In this document: in pieces, positions 16,495 to 26,439 of the stretch
Position numbering within the stretch: the stretch's first letter is position 1
How the letters are laid out: each line of letters begins with the position of its first letter
NCBI RefSeq assembly: GCF_037969765.1
Contig: NZ_CP150207.1
Location: 4,816,001 to 4,880,000 of the forward strand
Origin: Paenibacillus sp. FSL W8-0186
GTDB lineage: Bacteria > Bacillota > Bacilli > Paenibacillales > Paenibacillaceae
Reading direction: 5' to 3'
DNA length: 64,000 nucleotides
Translations under genes and position numbers: made by a program
Notes under the pieces: model-generated
The model's input: the letters and a program-made list of their open reading frames with translations, nothing else
What the model was told of the DNA's origin: nothing
Database searches by the model: none

Positions 16495-17886
16495 TTACTG
16501 ATTCAGGATAGCACTGACTTCATTAGCTGCATCATCGAGCTGTTTTTGGATCGATGCTTCATTGTAAGTTCCAGAGACACCCGCTACAATGTCCCAGATA
16601 TTTCCGAAGTATTTAACAAGAGCTGTCTCACAAGGTCCCCATTGAGGAATAGAAGGATAAGACATCCCGTAATTCGTAGCCTCAACCAATGCTTTATAAT
16701 TCGGGTCGGATGCCAGCGATTCCATCACCGATCTTTTGCCCGGCAGCTGGCCGGACAATTGAGAATAAGTCAGCTGTGCTTCATCACTGGACAAGTACTT
16801 AATGATATCCCATGCCGCTTCTTTGTGCTTGGATCCTTTAAAGATCGTCAAGTGGCTGCCGCCAATAAATGTTGATGGTCCTGCAGGACCCGCTGGAAGC
16901 GCGGCTACGCCGTAATTTTGGGCTGCGGTTTTTCCGCCTACACCGCCGTCTTCCTCAGGAGTTGCAAAGTTTTTGATCATCCATGCGCCGCTCACCATGA
17001 CTGCCGTTTTACCGTCCGAGAAGTCGCTCTCGATCTGGGATGAGTTCTTCTCGAGGGAAGCCTTCTCCACCAGTCCTTCATTGGCCAGGCCGGTGTAGTA
17101 CATGACTCCTTCTAGGGCGGTTTTATCATTGAATGTTACCTTTGTATTGTCTTCATTAAATACGCTGCCGCCCGCAGCCCAAATCCATGGGAAAATATTG
17201 TGCGGAACGTTCCAATCGTTTTTGCCCGGTACGCCGAAGGCGGTCATTTTCTGGTCTTCGATCTCGATTCCATTCAATTTGCTCAACGTTTGCTTAAAGG
17301 TATCCCAATCCTTAAACGCAGTTGCCGGATCTAACCCCGCTTTATCAAGGGCATCCTTGCGATAGAAGAGGGCCCGGGCGTCCACAAACCACGGCACACC
17401 ATACACCTCGGAGCTCCCGTCAATCATCGTTGTTTTCCAGCTGGCAGGAAGGTAATTGGCTTGTCCCCCCAATTCCTCAACACGATCCGTCAAATCTTCG
17501 ATCCCATTCATTGCCGCAATGGCAGGCACCCAAGTGGTGCCCAATTGCAGGAGGTCAGGACCTTGACCGCTCGTTGCAGCCGTGGTGATCTTCGTCCATG
17601 CTGAACCCCAGTCGAGAACCGTGACGTTCAATTTAACGTTTGGATGCTGATCCAGATAAGGCTTCATGGCTGTCATGAAATCTTTATCTGGCTTCGGACT
17701 GTTCGGCATAATCCAGGCGGTCAGCGTCACGTCTTCTTGCGGAGCGCCTGTCGTTGAATTGTTCGCATTCTTGTCCGTTTGATTTCCTGAGCTGCTGCTG
17801 CCTTTGCTGCCCCCGCAAGCCGATAAGATCATGCTCATCATGACAATGATGGTCAAAAGGACTAGGCTGATCCGTTTCTTACTCAT
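16495..17886 (-). CDS. Sugar ABC transporter substrate-binding lipoprotein
   Basis: This is a 463-residue family 1 binding protein. The signal sequence ends in lipobox LSAC (Cys at about residue 24), followed by a Gly/Ser/Asn-rich linker. The body has the usual landmarks: GQGPDLLQLG near the first hinge, YGVPWFVDARALFYRKDALDKAG, and GGSHLTIFKGSKHKEAAWDIIKYL. It is the first gene of the binding protein-MalF-MalG unit, and a two-component system ending 270 bp upstream is the likely regulator. A 6-bp inverted repeat, AAACAT-TACT-ATGTTT (17992-18007), lies upstream in the promoter region. Given three GH16 enzymes around it, the ligand is probably a beta-glucan oligosaccharide (inferred). Confidence 0.92.
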   Translation of the reverse strand: MSKKRISLVLLTIIVMMSMILSACGGSKGSSSSGNQTDKNANNSTTGAPQEDVTLTAWIMPNSPKPDKDFMTAMKPYLDQHPNVKLNVTVLDWGSAWTKITTAATSGQGPDLLQLGTTWVPAIAAMNGIEDLTDRVEELGGQANYLPASWKTTMIDGSSEVYGVPWFVDARALFYRKDALDKAGLDPATAFKDWDTFKQTLSKLNGIEIEDQKMTAFGVPGKNDWNVPHNIFPWIWAAGGSVFNEDNTKVTFNDKTALEGVMYYTGLANEGLVEKASLEKNSSQIESDFSDGKTAVMVSGAWMIKNFATPEEDGGVGGKTAAQNYGVAALPAGPAGPSTFIGGSHLTIFKGSKHKEAAWDIIKYLSSDEAQLTYSQLSGQLPGKRSVMESLASDPNYKALVEATNYGMSYPSIPQWGPCETALVKYFGNIWDIVAGVSGTYNEASIQKQLDDAANEVSAILNQ

Positions 17887-18081
17887 TGTTGTCCCCCCGT
17901 TTTTCTTTCATTTAAATTAGATGCGTACGCAGTTGCCTGCGCCGTATTTTTATTGTAAAAAGAATCCGCGGGAACCAAAATAACTCGATTTAAACATTAC
18001 TATGTTTTTATTGACCACCTTTTCTGGGGTTCGCTTCAACGGATGGAATGACTAATAAAGAAACAATTAATATGCAAAAAA

Positions 18082-18139
18082 ATAAACGAGCTTCTCTGAA
18101 TTAAAGGCATTCTATCCCTGCCTTCAACCGGAGAAGCTC
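18082..18139 (-). terminator. Terminator of two-component system operon
   Basis: GAGCTTCTC (18088-18096) pairs with GAGAAGCTC (18131-18139). On the minus strand it is followed by GTTTATTTTTTTGC. It separates the kinase/regulator operon from the ABC operon downstream. Confidence 0.85.
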
Positions 18140-18156
18140 ATATATACACTAATATA

Positions 18157-19764
18157 TTATAATTGCTCTCGAAATTCATTTGGGGTCATGCCATATTCTT
18201 CTCGAAATAATTTGCTGAAATACGCAGCATTTTTGAAGCCCATATGCTCGGAAATTTCGTAAATCTTCAGGGAGTTATTTTTGAGCATTTCAACCGCCTT
18301 CAGCATGCGCTGCTTTTGGATATACTCGCTTATTCCTTCTCCCGTTTCAGTTTTATATAGCCGGGACAAATACACGGGATGAAGATAGACCGCATCCGCT
18401 ATCGTTTGCAGGGATGCCGTGCTCAAGTTTCGGTCGATGTATTCTCTTATTTTTAATGTCATTTTTTCTCTGGAACTTCTCTGCTCTGCCTGGTCGCTGC
18501 GCTGAATTTTATCCAGCATGTACAACGCCCACTCCGAAAATTGCTGGACAGAATAAACAGACCGATCCAGAATAGCTGTATTTCCGACCAGGTCGCTTAG
18601 CAACCGATTATGTTTGTGTGCATAATAATAGAACGAACCCACCACTACAGTATAAGCTTCCCGGACATGCTCCTCCGACAAGTTCCCCGCTTGCTTCATA
18701 TCCTGAATAACCATCTCTAGCTTTTCCCGAAATTCCCCCCACCTGCGGTTTTCAAGCAGATGCTGCAGCGTAGGTGTTTCGTACAAGCGATACAAGGGCT
18801 GTTGTACACAAGCTGCTTCGGGAAGCTGGCCAGACAGGAAGCAGCCAGACTCATTTGCCAGCCTGCTGCGGATTTGCTCCGTAATATAACTGTACAGTGT
18901 GCTAATGTCTTCGGGAAATCTCCCCCACTTGCTTACAATAATGGAGACGACCCGTTTCAAGTACAATCCGATATTACGTTGAAGCTGCATCGCCAGCGAA
19001 TCGAATTTCTTATGTTCATCCACCATTTCGTTATCATCTCTGCCGGATTTGTTCCGGACAAGCAGAACCAGGAGGCCATTGGCATCCTTACAGGGCCATA
19101 AGTCATGAGAATCTCCCAACATCTCCACAGCGATATTCATGATGGCATATTCCACTAAGTAAAAATCCCGCTCATTAAATTCCGGCAGGCTCTCCTCCAT
19201 TCGAATGACCATAATGCAAATTTCATCTCCTAAATGAAAAGGAAGCTCATACAAGTCCAAGAGATAGATCAAGGAATCTTCCTTCAGCCTGCCCATTAAC
19301 ATTTCATTCAGAAGCTTATCCTTCAGGATCGGCAAGCTTTCCTTCAGCGTATCGACAACACGTGTTTGGGAGACCACCTCCTGCCATTCCATCTTGATCT
19401 TGTGTACCAGCCTGCTGATCACAGCAATAAGGTCCTCATCGGAAACGGGCTTGAGCAAATAGTCGGACACGCCATATTTGATAGCTTGCTTGGCATAGGC
19501 AAACTCTGCGTGGCCCGAGAGCAGCACGCTTTTCACGTGCCGATACTGCTGGCAGATCTCTGCAACTAGTTCAATGCCTGTCATTCGGGGCATATTAATG
19601 TCTGCAATCACAATATCAACCGCATGCTCCGACAGAATCAACAACGCATCTTTTGCAGAATATGCCTTGTACACCGTCATGATTTCGAGCTGCTCCCAAT
19701 CAATCGTCACAGCCAGTGTATCCACGATCGTCGGTTCATCATCAACAATCAGCAAACTTAACAT
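18157..19764 (-). CDS. AraC-type two-component response regulator (YesN-like)
   Basis: This is a 535-residue response regulator. The receiver domain spans 1-120, with acidic DDE at 8-10, phosphoacceptor Asp55 (IVIADINMPR) and Lys in YLLKPVSDED. A long linker region follows. The C-terminal AraC/XylS HTH pair spans about 430-535, with the family stretch GFKNAAYFSKLFREEYGMTPNEFR. GGAGGAACCAA precedes ATG 19764. It overlaps the end of the upstream histidine kinase gene by 23 bp, so the two are cotranslated. By position it should activate the sugar ABC operon just downstream and perhaps the GH16 genes. Confidence 0.93.
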   Translation of the reverse strand: MLSLLIVDDEPTIVDTLAVTIDWEQLEIMTVYKAYSAKDALLILSEHAVDIVIADINMPRMTGIELVAEICQQYRHVKSVLLSGHAEFAYAKQAIKYGVSDYLLKPVSDEDLIAVISRLVHKIKMEWQEVVSQTRVVDTLKESLPILKDKLLNEMLMGRLKEDSLIYLLDLYELPFHLGDEICIMVIRMEESLPEFNERDFYLVEYAIMNIAVEMLGDSHDLWPCKDANGLLVLLVRNKSGRDDNEMVDEHKKFDSLAMQLQRNIGLYLKRVVSIIVSKWGRFPEDISTLYSYITEQIRSRLANESGCFLSGQLPEAACVQQPLYRLYETPTLQHLLENRRWGEFREKLEMVIQDMKQAGNLSEEHVREAYTVVVGSFYYYAHKHNRLLSDLVGNTAILDRSVYSVQQFSEWALYMLDKIQRSDQAEQRSSREKMTLKIREYIDRNLSTASLQTIADAVYLHPVYLSRLYKTETGEGISEYIQKQRMLKAVEMLKNNSLKIYEISEHMGFKNAAYFSKLFREEYGMTPNEFREQL

Positions 19765-21490
19765 TTGGTTCCTCCTGCTGTTTAGTCATGCAACGGATCG
19801 CTACCCTTAACCCTCCCAAGCCGGAACGATCAAATTCCAGCCCCGAACCCGGCGCATACAGGTTCATAACTCTCTGGCAGGTATTCCACAAGCCGCAGCC
19901 TGTTTCGGGGGTAAGCGGAAGGCTCATTTTTTCGCGAAGCCTCTCAAGGTTGTCCGGCTCCAGACCATCGCCAGAATCTTCGACAGTGATCACAAATCCT
20001 CCCGATATGAAGAAGCCTTGGATTCTAATCCTCCCTTCTTGATCACTCTTTTCAATGCCATGAATAATAGCGTTTTCAACTAAGGGCTGGATAAACAGCC
20101 GGGGGATCGATACCTCCATAAGTTCCTCGGAAATATGCACCTCGTAGCTCATCGGTTTGCGGAAGCAATGAATGTTCAGATAATTCTTTAAGAAATTGAC
20201 CTCCTCTCGAACCGTAGTCAGCGGATTTTCAAGACGGGTCGTATATCGGTAGTATTCTCCCAAATTGAGTGCCATAGCTACGACCTGCTCATCCTCGCCC
20301 AACTTGGCCATATTTTTAATATAAAACAGACAATTGTATAGAAAGTGGGGGTTGATTTGCGATTGCAGCTGCTTCAGTTCAGCTTCCTTTAATCGGAGCT
20401 TCTCCTCGTACACCTTTTCAATGAGCTCCTGAATGCGCTCCGCCATATCATTAAAGCCGGAGAAAACATCTTGAAACTCATCCCGGTGCTTGGCTTGCAA
20501 GCGCGAAGAAAAATTGCCGGACCGGATATCCTGCAGCTTCATGACCAGCTCGTTGATGGGGTACTGTATCTGCCTGTATATCAGAGCAGTAATAATCACG
20601 CCAATCGCCAGCATCGCAATAATTCCAAGTATGAAAAATTGGCTGCTTTCCTTCACTGGCAAGACTACTTTCTCAAGCGGCACCAAATCGATCATAACCC
20701 AATCCAGACTCCCCACTGGAGCGTAATTGAGGAGCAGGCGATGCTCCTTGAAATTCAGTATCCGGTTGCCTGGCTCTTGCAATGAATTCCAGTCCAGCTG
20801 CTCCCTCCATTCACCCAAATCCGAAGGTGGATTCCCGATGAAGCCGAATTTCGGATGATACAGCATCGTGTGCCGGTTCGAATTTTGCTGGAATTTATTG
20901 ATCATATCTTGAATGTAGGTATCTGAAAACCGGGCAATGATGGCATATCCAGGAGCTAATCGAACCATAGTAAAGTAGTTCTCGCTATTGCCCTGGCCTG
21001 GTTCGTAATTCCATAAACCTTTGCTAAGATCCACCCTCGGAATAGAAGCAAGCTCCTCATAGACTACGTCCGGCCGGGTAGAGATGACCTCTTCTTTTGA
21101 TTTTAGAAATACGCTGATTTCCATAGGCCAGTTGGAGGATACACTCTGCAGCTTAATTCTTTCATACATATTGGATCGAAGCATATTAAAATCAAACAGA
21201 TCTTCAGGCGCTGTCGTGTTTATGTATTGTTTCATGATGGAGTCTTCCTCTAACTGCAGCAAGTTAGCGGCCAAATTATTTACCTGGTTATCCAACTGAA
21301 CTAGAAAGAATTGCAATTGTTCGTAATAGGAGTTTTGAATATCACTTTCGATCACATGGATGCTCACTCTATACGAGCGGCCGTTTAGCGCGACCGCAAT
21401 GCTCAATAACACGAACAGTACGATCGAAAACTTTAACGACAACGTGAACTTGAACTTCTTTCTTCCCCTTTTCGATCCCATCATCATCAC
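19742..21490 (-). CDS. Sensor histidine kinase (YesM-like)
   Basis: This is a 582-residue membrane kinase. A membrane helix lies at about 18-36. An extracellular sensor region of about 240 residues, dCache-like, follows, and a second helix at about 275-300. A HAMP domain (PINELVMKLQDIRSGNFSSRL) precedes a His_kinase domain with phosphoacceptor His in QSQINPHFLYN. HATPase motifs LVENAIIHG and GDGLEP complete it. Four tandem start codons (GTG 21490, ATG 21487, 21484, 21481) follow AGGTGATG, so the exact start is uncertain. It is the first gene of the kinase-regulator operon. It probably senses an extracellular glucan breakdown product or a loaded binding protein (inferred). Confidence 0.92.
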   Translation of the reverse strand: MMMMGSKRGRKKFKFTLSLKFSIVLFVLLSIAVALNGRSYRVSIHVIESDIQNSYYEQLQFFLVQLDNQVNNLAANLLQLEEDSIMKQYINTTAPEDLFDFNMLRSNMYERIKLQSVSSNWPMEISVFLKSKEEVISTRPDVVYEELASIPRVDLSKGLWNYEPGQGNSENYFTMVRLAPGYAIIARFSDTYIQDMINKFQQNSNRHTMLYHPKFGFIGNPPSDLGEWREQLDWNSLQEPGNRILNFKEHRLLLNYAPVGSLDWVMIDLVPLEKVVLPVKESSQFFILGIIAMLAIGVIITALIYRQIQYPINELVMKLQDIRSGNFSSRLQAKHRDEFQDVFSGFNDMAERIQELIEKVYEEKLRLKEAELKQLQSQINPHFLYNCLFYIKNMAKLGEDEQVVAMALNLGEYYRYTTRLENPLTTVREEVNFLKNYLNIHCFRKPMSYEVHISEELMEVSIPRLFIQPLVENAIIHGIEKSDQEGRIRIQGFFISGGFVITVEDSGDGLEPDNLERLREKMSLPLTPETGCGLWNTCQRVMNLYAPGSGLEFDRSGLGGLRVAIRCMTKQQEEPNVKFADC

Positions 21491-21654
21491 CTAGAGTCAT
21501 TATACTAGTACAGAGTTGTAGATGGCGATCAGGAAAAAACAACATCGGATAACAAGTTGAGAAAAGTACAGCTAAGTTAAATTTCAGATATAGTTCATTC
21601 CCTAGAAGCCCCTTATTCTTGAATCAATGGGTTAAGCTCAGAGGAGGAACTTAC

Positions 21655-23763
21655 ATGACGAAAAGAAAAGTACATATCAAGGCTCTTGCCCACTTTTTCC
21701 GTATCAAATCTGTCAGTATCAAGCTGTCGATATCTGTACTCGTGGCGGTCATTTGCGTCGTTGTGGCCATATCCTCCATCTCATTTTATTCATTTAAAAA
21801 TGCATATGAGCAAAAAGTGGCTGAAACGTCCGCCCAGACGCTGGAAATTGCGGGCAAAAAAACAGCTCAAATGCTTGACAGCTTTGTAGATATGGCTCAC
21901 AGCCTTGAAAATAACCAGGACTTTGTAAATCGCGCAACCTATTATCAGGCAGCCGAACAGGACTCCTACGAGGAGAACTCGCAAAATTCGCAAATTCGGG
22001 GCATTCTTGAATCGCTGCTCAATGTCAATTCTTCAATCCGATCTATATCTATCATTCCTGAAGGAACACACCCGCTGATCACTACAGCCGATCGTAAAAT
22101 GCTTGACCCCATTTTTTTGGATACGGACAAGGCCAAAATGAAAGAAAACAACTGGTACACAAAAATCCGGCGCGAAGACGGGAATATCGTGTGGCTGCAG
22201 CCGCAAAACACCCCTTATGTCACGCTGTACCAGAATGAACAAATTTACGCCATGGGCAAGCTGCTCAAAAGCCCGCTATCCAAGAAGCCCTTGGGTGCTC
22301 TAGTGGTTGAACTGTCAACGGATAGCCTGGCGGAAACGCTGGAGGGCATCCAGATAGGACCGTCTGGAGAGAACCTGATTGTAGATTTGGAGCAGATGAT
22401 CATATACGCTGAGGATCCTTCCTTGATCGGAACTCCATATACAGGCAGCCTCCCGGTGATTAACAACACGGTGGAGGGCATTCAAGCCGGATCGTTCAGC
22501 AACAGCGACGAGCATGGCAACCATCTGTATGTTTATAGTTATCTGCCGGAATCCGCTTGGATTATGTTGAGCTATGCCCCGAAGTCCAAGCTGCTGGCCG
22601 AGATGCGCCATATGCAGTATTTAATTCAATGGGCCGCTTTAGCCCTGGCTGCTTGCAGTGCAGTATTGATTGGGTATATGGTTCAGAGAAGCATCGGAAA
22701 GCCGCTGAAGCGAATCAGTTCCCTGATGGCTGAGGGGGAACAAGGAAACCTGCGGATACGAACCAATACGCAGCGTATGGATCAAATTGGGGATTTGGAG
22801 CGAAGCTTTGACCGTATGATGAATCATATCACTCTACTGGTAGAGCAAGTAAATCAGTCTGTAGATGCCGTAGTACATACTGCGGAAGAACTGATTCGCT
22901 CATCCAAGAGCACTTCATCCGCCTCCCATGATATATCAGCAGCGATGACACAGATTACCCATGGAGCCATCAAGGCTGCCGACGATGCGGAAATGTGCAA
23001 CGGCCTTACCGTCCAGAACAATGAGCGGATCACCATCTTGAAATCATCCCACGAAAATCTGGAAAGACTCGGTCATCACTTGATAGAAGCAAGTTATCAA
23101 GGCCAGCAACATATGTCTTATATGCTGGAGCAAACCGGAGAAGTTGAAACCCGTACGAACCATTTAATTGAACAGGCTGCTCAGCTCCGTGAAGGAACCG
23201 GCAGCATTGAAAAAACAATTGAGCTTTTAAGCAATATTACGAAGCAAACTGCGATTCTCTCTTTGAATGCTGCAATCGAGGCAAGCAAAGCTGGAGCGGC
23301 CGGCAAAGGATTTATGGTGATTGCAGAGGAGATCCGGAGGCTGGCGGATCAATCAAAAAATTCTCTCCACATGGTAAGCCAGGTGCTATCCCATATCGGC
23401 CAGGATACAGAGAATACCGTTGCCTCCTTGGTTGATCTCCATCCTACGCTGAGCCGTCAAACGGAATCGACTCATCAATCGAAGCAAATCTTTGAGAGAT
23501 TACACCAAGAGGTATCACATTTCATGGAGCAATTGTCGGCTGTGCAGGTTTCGGCAATCCAGCTGGAGGAATCTCAAAGCAGCTTATCCGCTGCTATAGA
23601 ATCAGTTAGCGCCATTTCCGAGGAAACCTCTGCAGCCAGCCAAGAAGTCCTAGCCCTAAGCAGCAATCAAAGGGCTGTCAGCAGTGAGCTCTCACAGTTG
23701 TCCCACAATTTGAGTATGTTAGCAAGTGAATTGCGCCATTCGTTAAGCCACTTCAAACTATAA
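21655..23763 (+). CDS. Methyl-accepting chemotaxis protein
   Basis: This is a 702-residue chemoreceptor. A first membrane helix at about 27-47 is followed by a periplasm-equivalent dCache ligand domain of about 250 residues and a second helix (YLIQWAALALAACSAVLIGYMV). A HAMP domain (RSIGKPLKRISSLMAEGEQGNLRIR) leads to the long coiled-coil signalling domain. The hairpin tip ILSLNAAIEASKAGAAGKGFMVIAEEIRRLAD contacts CheA/CheW. ATG 21655 has a strong AGAGGAGGAAC before it; an in-frame ATG at 21619 lacks one. It stands alone, divergent from the histidine kinase and convergent with the lichenase gene. Chemotaxis toward glucan products is a guess from the neighbourhood. Confidence 0.93.
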   Translation: MTKRKVHIKALAHFFRIKSVSIKLSISVLVAVICVVVAISSISFYSFKNAYEQKVAETSAQTLEIAGKKTAQMLDSFVDMAHSLENNQDFVNRATYYQAAEQDSYEENSQNSQIRGILESLLNVNSSIRSISIIPEGTHPLITTADRKMLDPIFLDTDKAKMKENNWYTKIRREDGNIVWLQPQNTPYVTLYQNEQIYAMGKLLKSPLSKKPLGALVVELSTDSLAETLEGIQIGPSGENLIVDLEQMIIYAEDPSLIGTPYTGSLPVINNTVEGIQAGSFSNSDEHGNHLYVYSYLPESAWIMLSYAPKSKLLAEMRHMQYLIQWAALALAACSAVLIGYMVQRSIGKPLKRISSLMAEGEQGNLRIRTNTQRMDQIGDLERSFDRMMNHITLLVEQVNQSVDAVVHTAEELIRSSKSTSSASHDISAAMTQITHGAIKAADDAEMCNGLTVQNNERITILKSSHENLERLGHHLIEASYQGQQHMSYMLEQTGEVETRTNHLIEQAAQLREGTGSIEKTIELLSNITKQTAILSLNAAIEASKAGAAGKGFMVIAEEIRRLADQSKNSLHMVSQVLSHIGQDTENTVASLVDLHPTLSRQTESTHQSKQIFERLHQEVSHFMEQLSAVQVSAIQLEESQSSLSAAIESVSAISEETSAASQEVLALSSNQRAVSSELSQLSHNLSMLASELRHSLSHFKL

Positions 23764-23771
23764 AAAATAAT

Positions 23772-23812
23772 AAACAATCCGGAACAGGAGTACCCTGCCC
23801 GGATTGTTTGCT
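23772..23812. terminator. Bidirectional terminator, chemoreceptor / lichenase
   Basis: AAACAATCCGG (23772-23782) pairs with CCGGATTGTTT (23799-23809), with inner AGG/CCT pairs. On the minus side it runs into TATTATTTTTT. Confidence 0.85.
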
Positions 23813-23814
23813 GA

Positions 23815-24528
23815 TTAATTACTAGTGTATCTTACCCAATCATAGTAAGCGTATAGTGGATTAGCTCCATTGTACGACCCGAGCCAACTATCTACTCCAG
23901 TGCCATTCCAAATATTCATCATGATTTTGCCGGGGGTTTTGGGAATATTCTTAGTTGCCCTATGCTTCGCAACACCGTCAACATACCACGTTATGGAATC
24001 AGGCTGCCAATCGAAGGCATAGGTATGATAGCTTTGAGATGCGTCGAAGCCCAAATCAATGACCTTTTCATTCCCTCCAACACCGTTAGTAAAGTAATTG
24101 AATTGTACTTTTGTCGTATCCTTGCCTAAAAATTCGATATCAATTTCATCCCATGGTGTACCGTCGGTTGGCCCCGTGTAAGTAAAAAATGACGAAACGA
24201 TGCCCACATTTTTTGCTGGTTTCATATTCACCTCGTACAACCCATATCCGGCTGTGAACTTGCTGCGATACTCCGCACAATCGAATTTATTATACGAAGG
24301 ACTTGTAAGTGCGAGACGCAGCTTGCCATCATTTGTAAACGTTGCATTGTTAGCCCGCCAGGTACAGTTGAACATGTTGCCGTTAGAGTACCCGTTGGCC
24401 ATTTCCCAGGTCTGTGAATTATAGTACGTCATGGGTTCCCAAAACACAGTAGCGCCCTTCGCAGTGATCGCCAACGAAGTCAACAGAAGAAGCGAAGAGC
24501 AAAGCGCAATCCACCATTTCTTCTTCAC
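23815..24528 (-). CDS. bglS: Secreted lichenase, endo-beta-1,3-1,4-glucanase (GH16)
   Basis: This is a 237-residue secreted enzyme, the length of Bacillus and Paenibacillus lichenases. The signal peptide spans about residues 1-25. Mature-protein landmarks are [19 protein letters not shown] and [10 protein letters not shown] with Glu128 nucleophile, Asp130 and Glu132 acid/base. The disulfide pair is Cys55-Cys84, and the ending is [10 protein letters not shown]. It strongly resembles the P. macerans enzyme as I remember it. GTG 24528 is chosen because AAGAGGTGAG lies six bases upstream and gives a normal signal peptide; the frame is open to an ATG at 24579. It is monocistronic and releases soluble oligosaccharides from cereal-type beta-glucan. 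Confidence 0.93.
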   Translation of the reverse strand: MKKKWWIALCSSLLLLTSLAITAKGATVFWEPMTYYNSQTWEMANGYSNGNMFNCTWRANNATFTNDGKLRLALTSPSYNKFDCAEYRSKFTAGYGLYEVNMKPAKNVGIVSSFFTYTGPTDGTPWDEIDIEFLGKDTTKVQFNYFTNGVGGNEKVIDLGFDASQSYHTYAFDWQPDSITWYVDGVAKHRATKNIPKTPGKIMMNIWNGTGVDSWLGSYNGANPLYAYYDWVRYTSN

Positions 24529-24790
24529 ATTTCTCACCTCTTGGTTCATATTTTCCCTGCCTGCCTCTTTTGGTCCCAAAATCCTCCTTTCCCTGGAAAA
24601 TGCTCATAAAGTCATGATGCAACCTAATCTTATTGCCATTTGCCATAGATTTCCATAACAAGAAATTAACTTTAGCATCAATTTTTCAAACTTTTTAAGA
24701 GAGCTGGAGCAGGAAGAATTGAAAACTGGCAAGAGGATAGAAAAAACCAAGTAAAATCAAGGGTATTTGCTTGAAATGTACAAATTTGCT

Positions 24791-25162
24791 CTACTTCCCG
24801 TCAATTCTCAGGAGCACCGCCTCACGGGCTGCCTTCGTGAGCGTGCCGAGCACCAGTTCATAGGAATGGTCGATCATCTGTTCCAAGTCCTCCATAGGAA
24901 GACTGCCGTCCGCAATGACCGTGTTCCAATGTGTTTTGTTCAGGTGGTATCCGGGGCGGACACACTCGTGCTGCTCCCTTAGATTTGCCGCAATCACAGG
25001 GTCGCATTTCAGCGAAATGTGCACCTCTTTGTCATCGCCAACCTCGGTAAGCAGCGCAAACATCTTGCCTCCTACCTTCATGACTAGCGGCTCCGGACCG
25101 AACGGATAATCTTGGACAGCACCTTTTTTGGATAAACAATAGGCGGTAAGTTGGTCGTACAT
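24791..25162 (-). CDS. MmcQ/YjbR-family protein
   Basis: This is a small cytosolic protein of about 123 residues. YPFGPEPLVMKVGGKMFAL followed by HISLKCDP and a GYHLNKTHWNTV segment is the recognisable signature of the MmcQ/YjbR fold, annotated in databases as DNA-binding although its role is poorly known. ATG 25162 follows AAAGGGTG; an upstream ATG at 25189 in the same frame has no clear site. It lies alone between the lichenase gene and the terminator of the dehydrogenase operon, with no visible functional link to either. Confidence 0.85.
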   Translation of the reverse strand: MYDQLTAYCLSKKGAVQDYPFGPEPLVMKVGGKMFALLTEVGDDKEVHISLKCDPVIAANLREQHECVRPGYHLNKTHWNTVIADGSLPMEDLEQMIDHSYELVLGTLTKAAREAVLLRIDGK

Positions 25163-25262
25163 GGTATCACCCTTTATATGAGATTGCACTAATCATATAG
25201 GAAAATATCTATTGATGTAAAATTGAGCCTTGATAATAAAAGTGGCCTCGGTCCCCGTTTTT

Positions 25263-25297
25263 TTCCAAAAAAAATCACAGGCGAAATGCCCGTGATT
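25263..25297 (-). terminator. Terminator of second carbohydrate operon
   Basis: AATCACAGGC (25273-25282) pairs with GCCCGTGATT (25288-25297). On the minus strand eight T follow. It lies about 40 bp after the last dehydrogenase gene. Confidence 0.85.
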
Positions 25298-25334
25298 GAA
25301 GGTTGCAGTCCCAACTGCCAATTGTAAGAACAAT

Positions 25335-26417
25335 TTAAGCCGTTTCAATTTTTATAGCCGACGTTTGCGCTTCAATACATAAAGCCGCGGCTTTAAAGGC
25401 ATGCTCCTGGGTCATCGCGTTTTCCGTCCCGTTCAGAATATCCAAAATAAACTCACCGAAATAAGGGTATCCCACCTTGCCGGAACAGTCGAAGTGACGC
25501 TCGCCTTCATGGTTGACTAAATACAAATGGTTGCCGGACGCTTCCCGGGCGATATCGATGTATTTTCGGATTTCAATATACCCGTCGGTGCCTAATATAA
25601 AGGTTCTTCCATCGCCCCACGTGCCAAGTCCATCGGGAGTCAGCCAATCCACGCGAAAATAGAACGTGGCCCCATTATCTGCGACCAGCGTAGCATCGCC
25701 GAAATCCTCGAACTTCGGATAATTCTTAAAATTGTAATTGGCTACTTTACTGTGCAGCACTTTAGCGTCCTTGGCGCCGGTATAGGATAAAAATTGCTCG
25801 ATTTGATGGGAACCGATATCGCATAAAATGCCGCCGTAATAGGCGGGATCAAAAAACCAGTCCGGCCGGGCCTTGACATTGGCGCGATGCGGTCCCGTGC
25901 CGATCACTTGAACGACACGGCCAATGGCGCCCTCCTCAATCAGCTGGCCGGCAAACACAGCGCTTTCCACATGCAGGCGTTCGCCGTAATAAATGCCCCA
26001 TTTAAGTCCGGTCTCTTTCGTTTTCAGACGTGCCTGATCTACTTGCTCCAATGTGGTAAAGGCCGGTTTATCGACAAAATAATGTTTGCCATGCTCCAGC
26101 GCTCTAAGCCCCAGTGCACCACGTTCAGATGGAATGCAGGCGCCGGCAATCAGTTTGATTTGCGGATCGTTTAGAATCTCCTCCTCGGTCTGTGCCGCTA
26201 TCGCCTGGGGAAAAGTATTTACGAACCGCTTCACCTTCTCCGGGTCCGGGTCATAAACCGCCACGAGTTCGGCCCCTGCCTCCATGAGGCCGTTGCACAT
26301 CCCATAAATATGTCCATGATCCAAGCCGATAGCTGCAAACCGAAACTCTCCCTTGCCAACTACGGGATTGGGTTTTCCTTTTGGCGCATAATTCATGCCG
26401 TCCTGCTTATTCGTCAT
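25335..26417 (-). CDS. Gfo/Idh/MocA-family oxidoreductase
   Basis: This is a 360-residue NAD(P)-dependent sugar or sugar-alcohol dehydrogenase. The Rossmann domain starts at FAAIGLDHGHIYGMCNGL; the classical GxGxxG is replaced by GLDHGH. The catalytic-lysine region is YFVDKPAFT, and a C-terminal alpha/beta domain contains GGILCDIGSHQIEQFL. ATG 26417 follows AAAGGAG; the long upstream extension to 26681 is in the wrong reading context for coding. It is the last gene of the operon, 22 bp after the related dehydrogenase. Substrate unknown. Its pairing with an LplABC-type transporter suggests catabolism of an imported oligosaccharide or uronate. Confidence 0.9.
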   Translation of the reverse strand: MTNKQDGMNYAPKGKPNPVVGKGEFRFAAIGLDHGHIYGMCNGLMEAGAELVAVYDPDPEKVKRFVNTFPQAIAAQTEEEILNDPQIKLIAGACIPSERGALGLRALEHGKHYFVDKPAFTTLEQVDQARLKTKETGLKWGIYYGERLHVESAVFAGQLIEEGAIGRVVQVIGTGPHRANVKARPDWFFDPAYYGGILCDIGSHQIEQFLSYTGAKDAKVLHSKVANYNFKNYPKFEDFGDATLVADNGATFYFRVDWLTPDGLGTWGDGRTFILGTDGYIEIRKYIDIAREASGNHLYLVNHEGERHFDCSGKVGYPYFGEFILDILNGTENAMTQEHAFKAAALCIEAQTSAIKIETA

Positions 26418-26439
26418 TGTGTCTGCTCCTTTCGGGTTC

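Noticed and set aside
17992..18007. AAACAT-TACT-ATGTTT as operator for the response regulator
   Set aside because: AraC-type regulators usually bind direct repeats, and the arms are short and AT-rich; mentioned only within the binding-protein entry.
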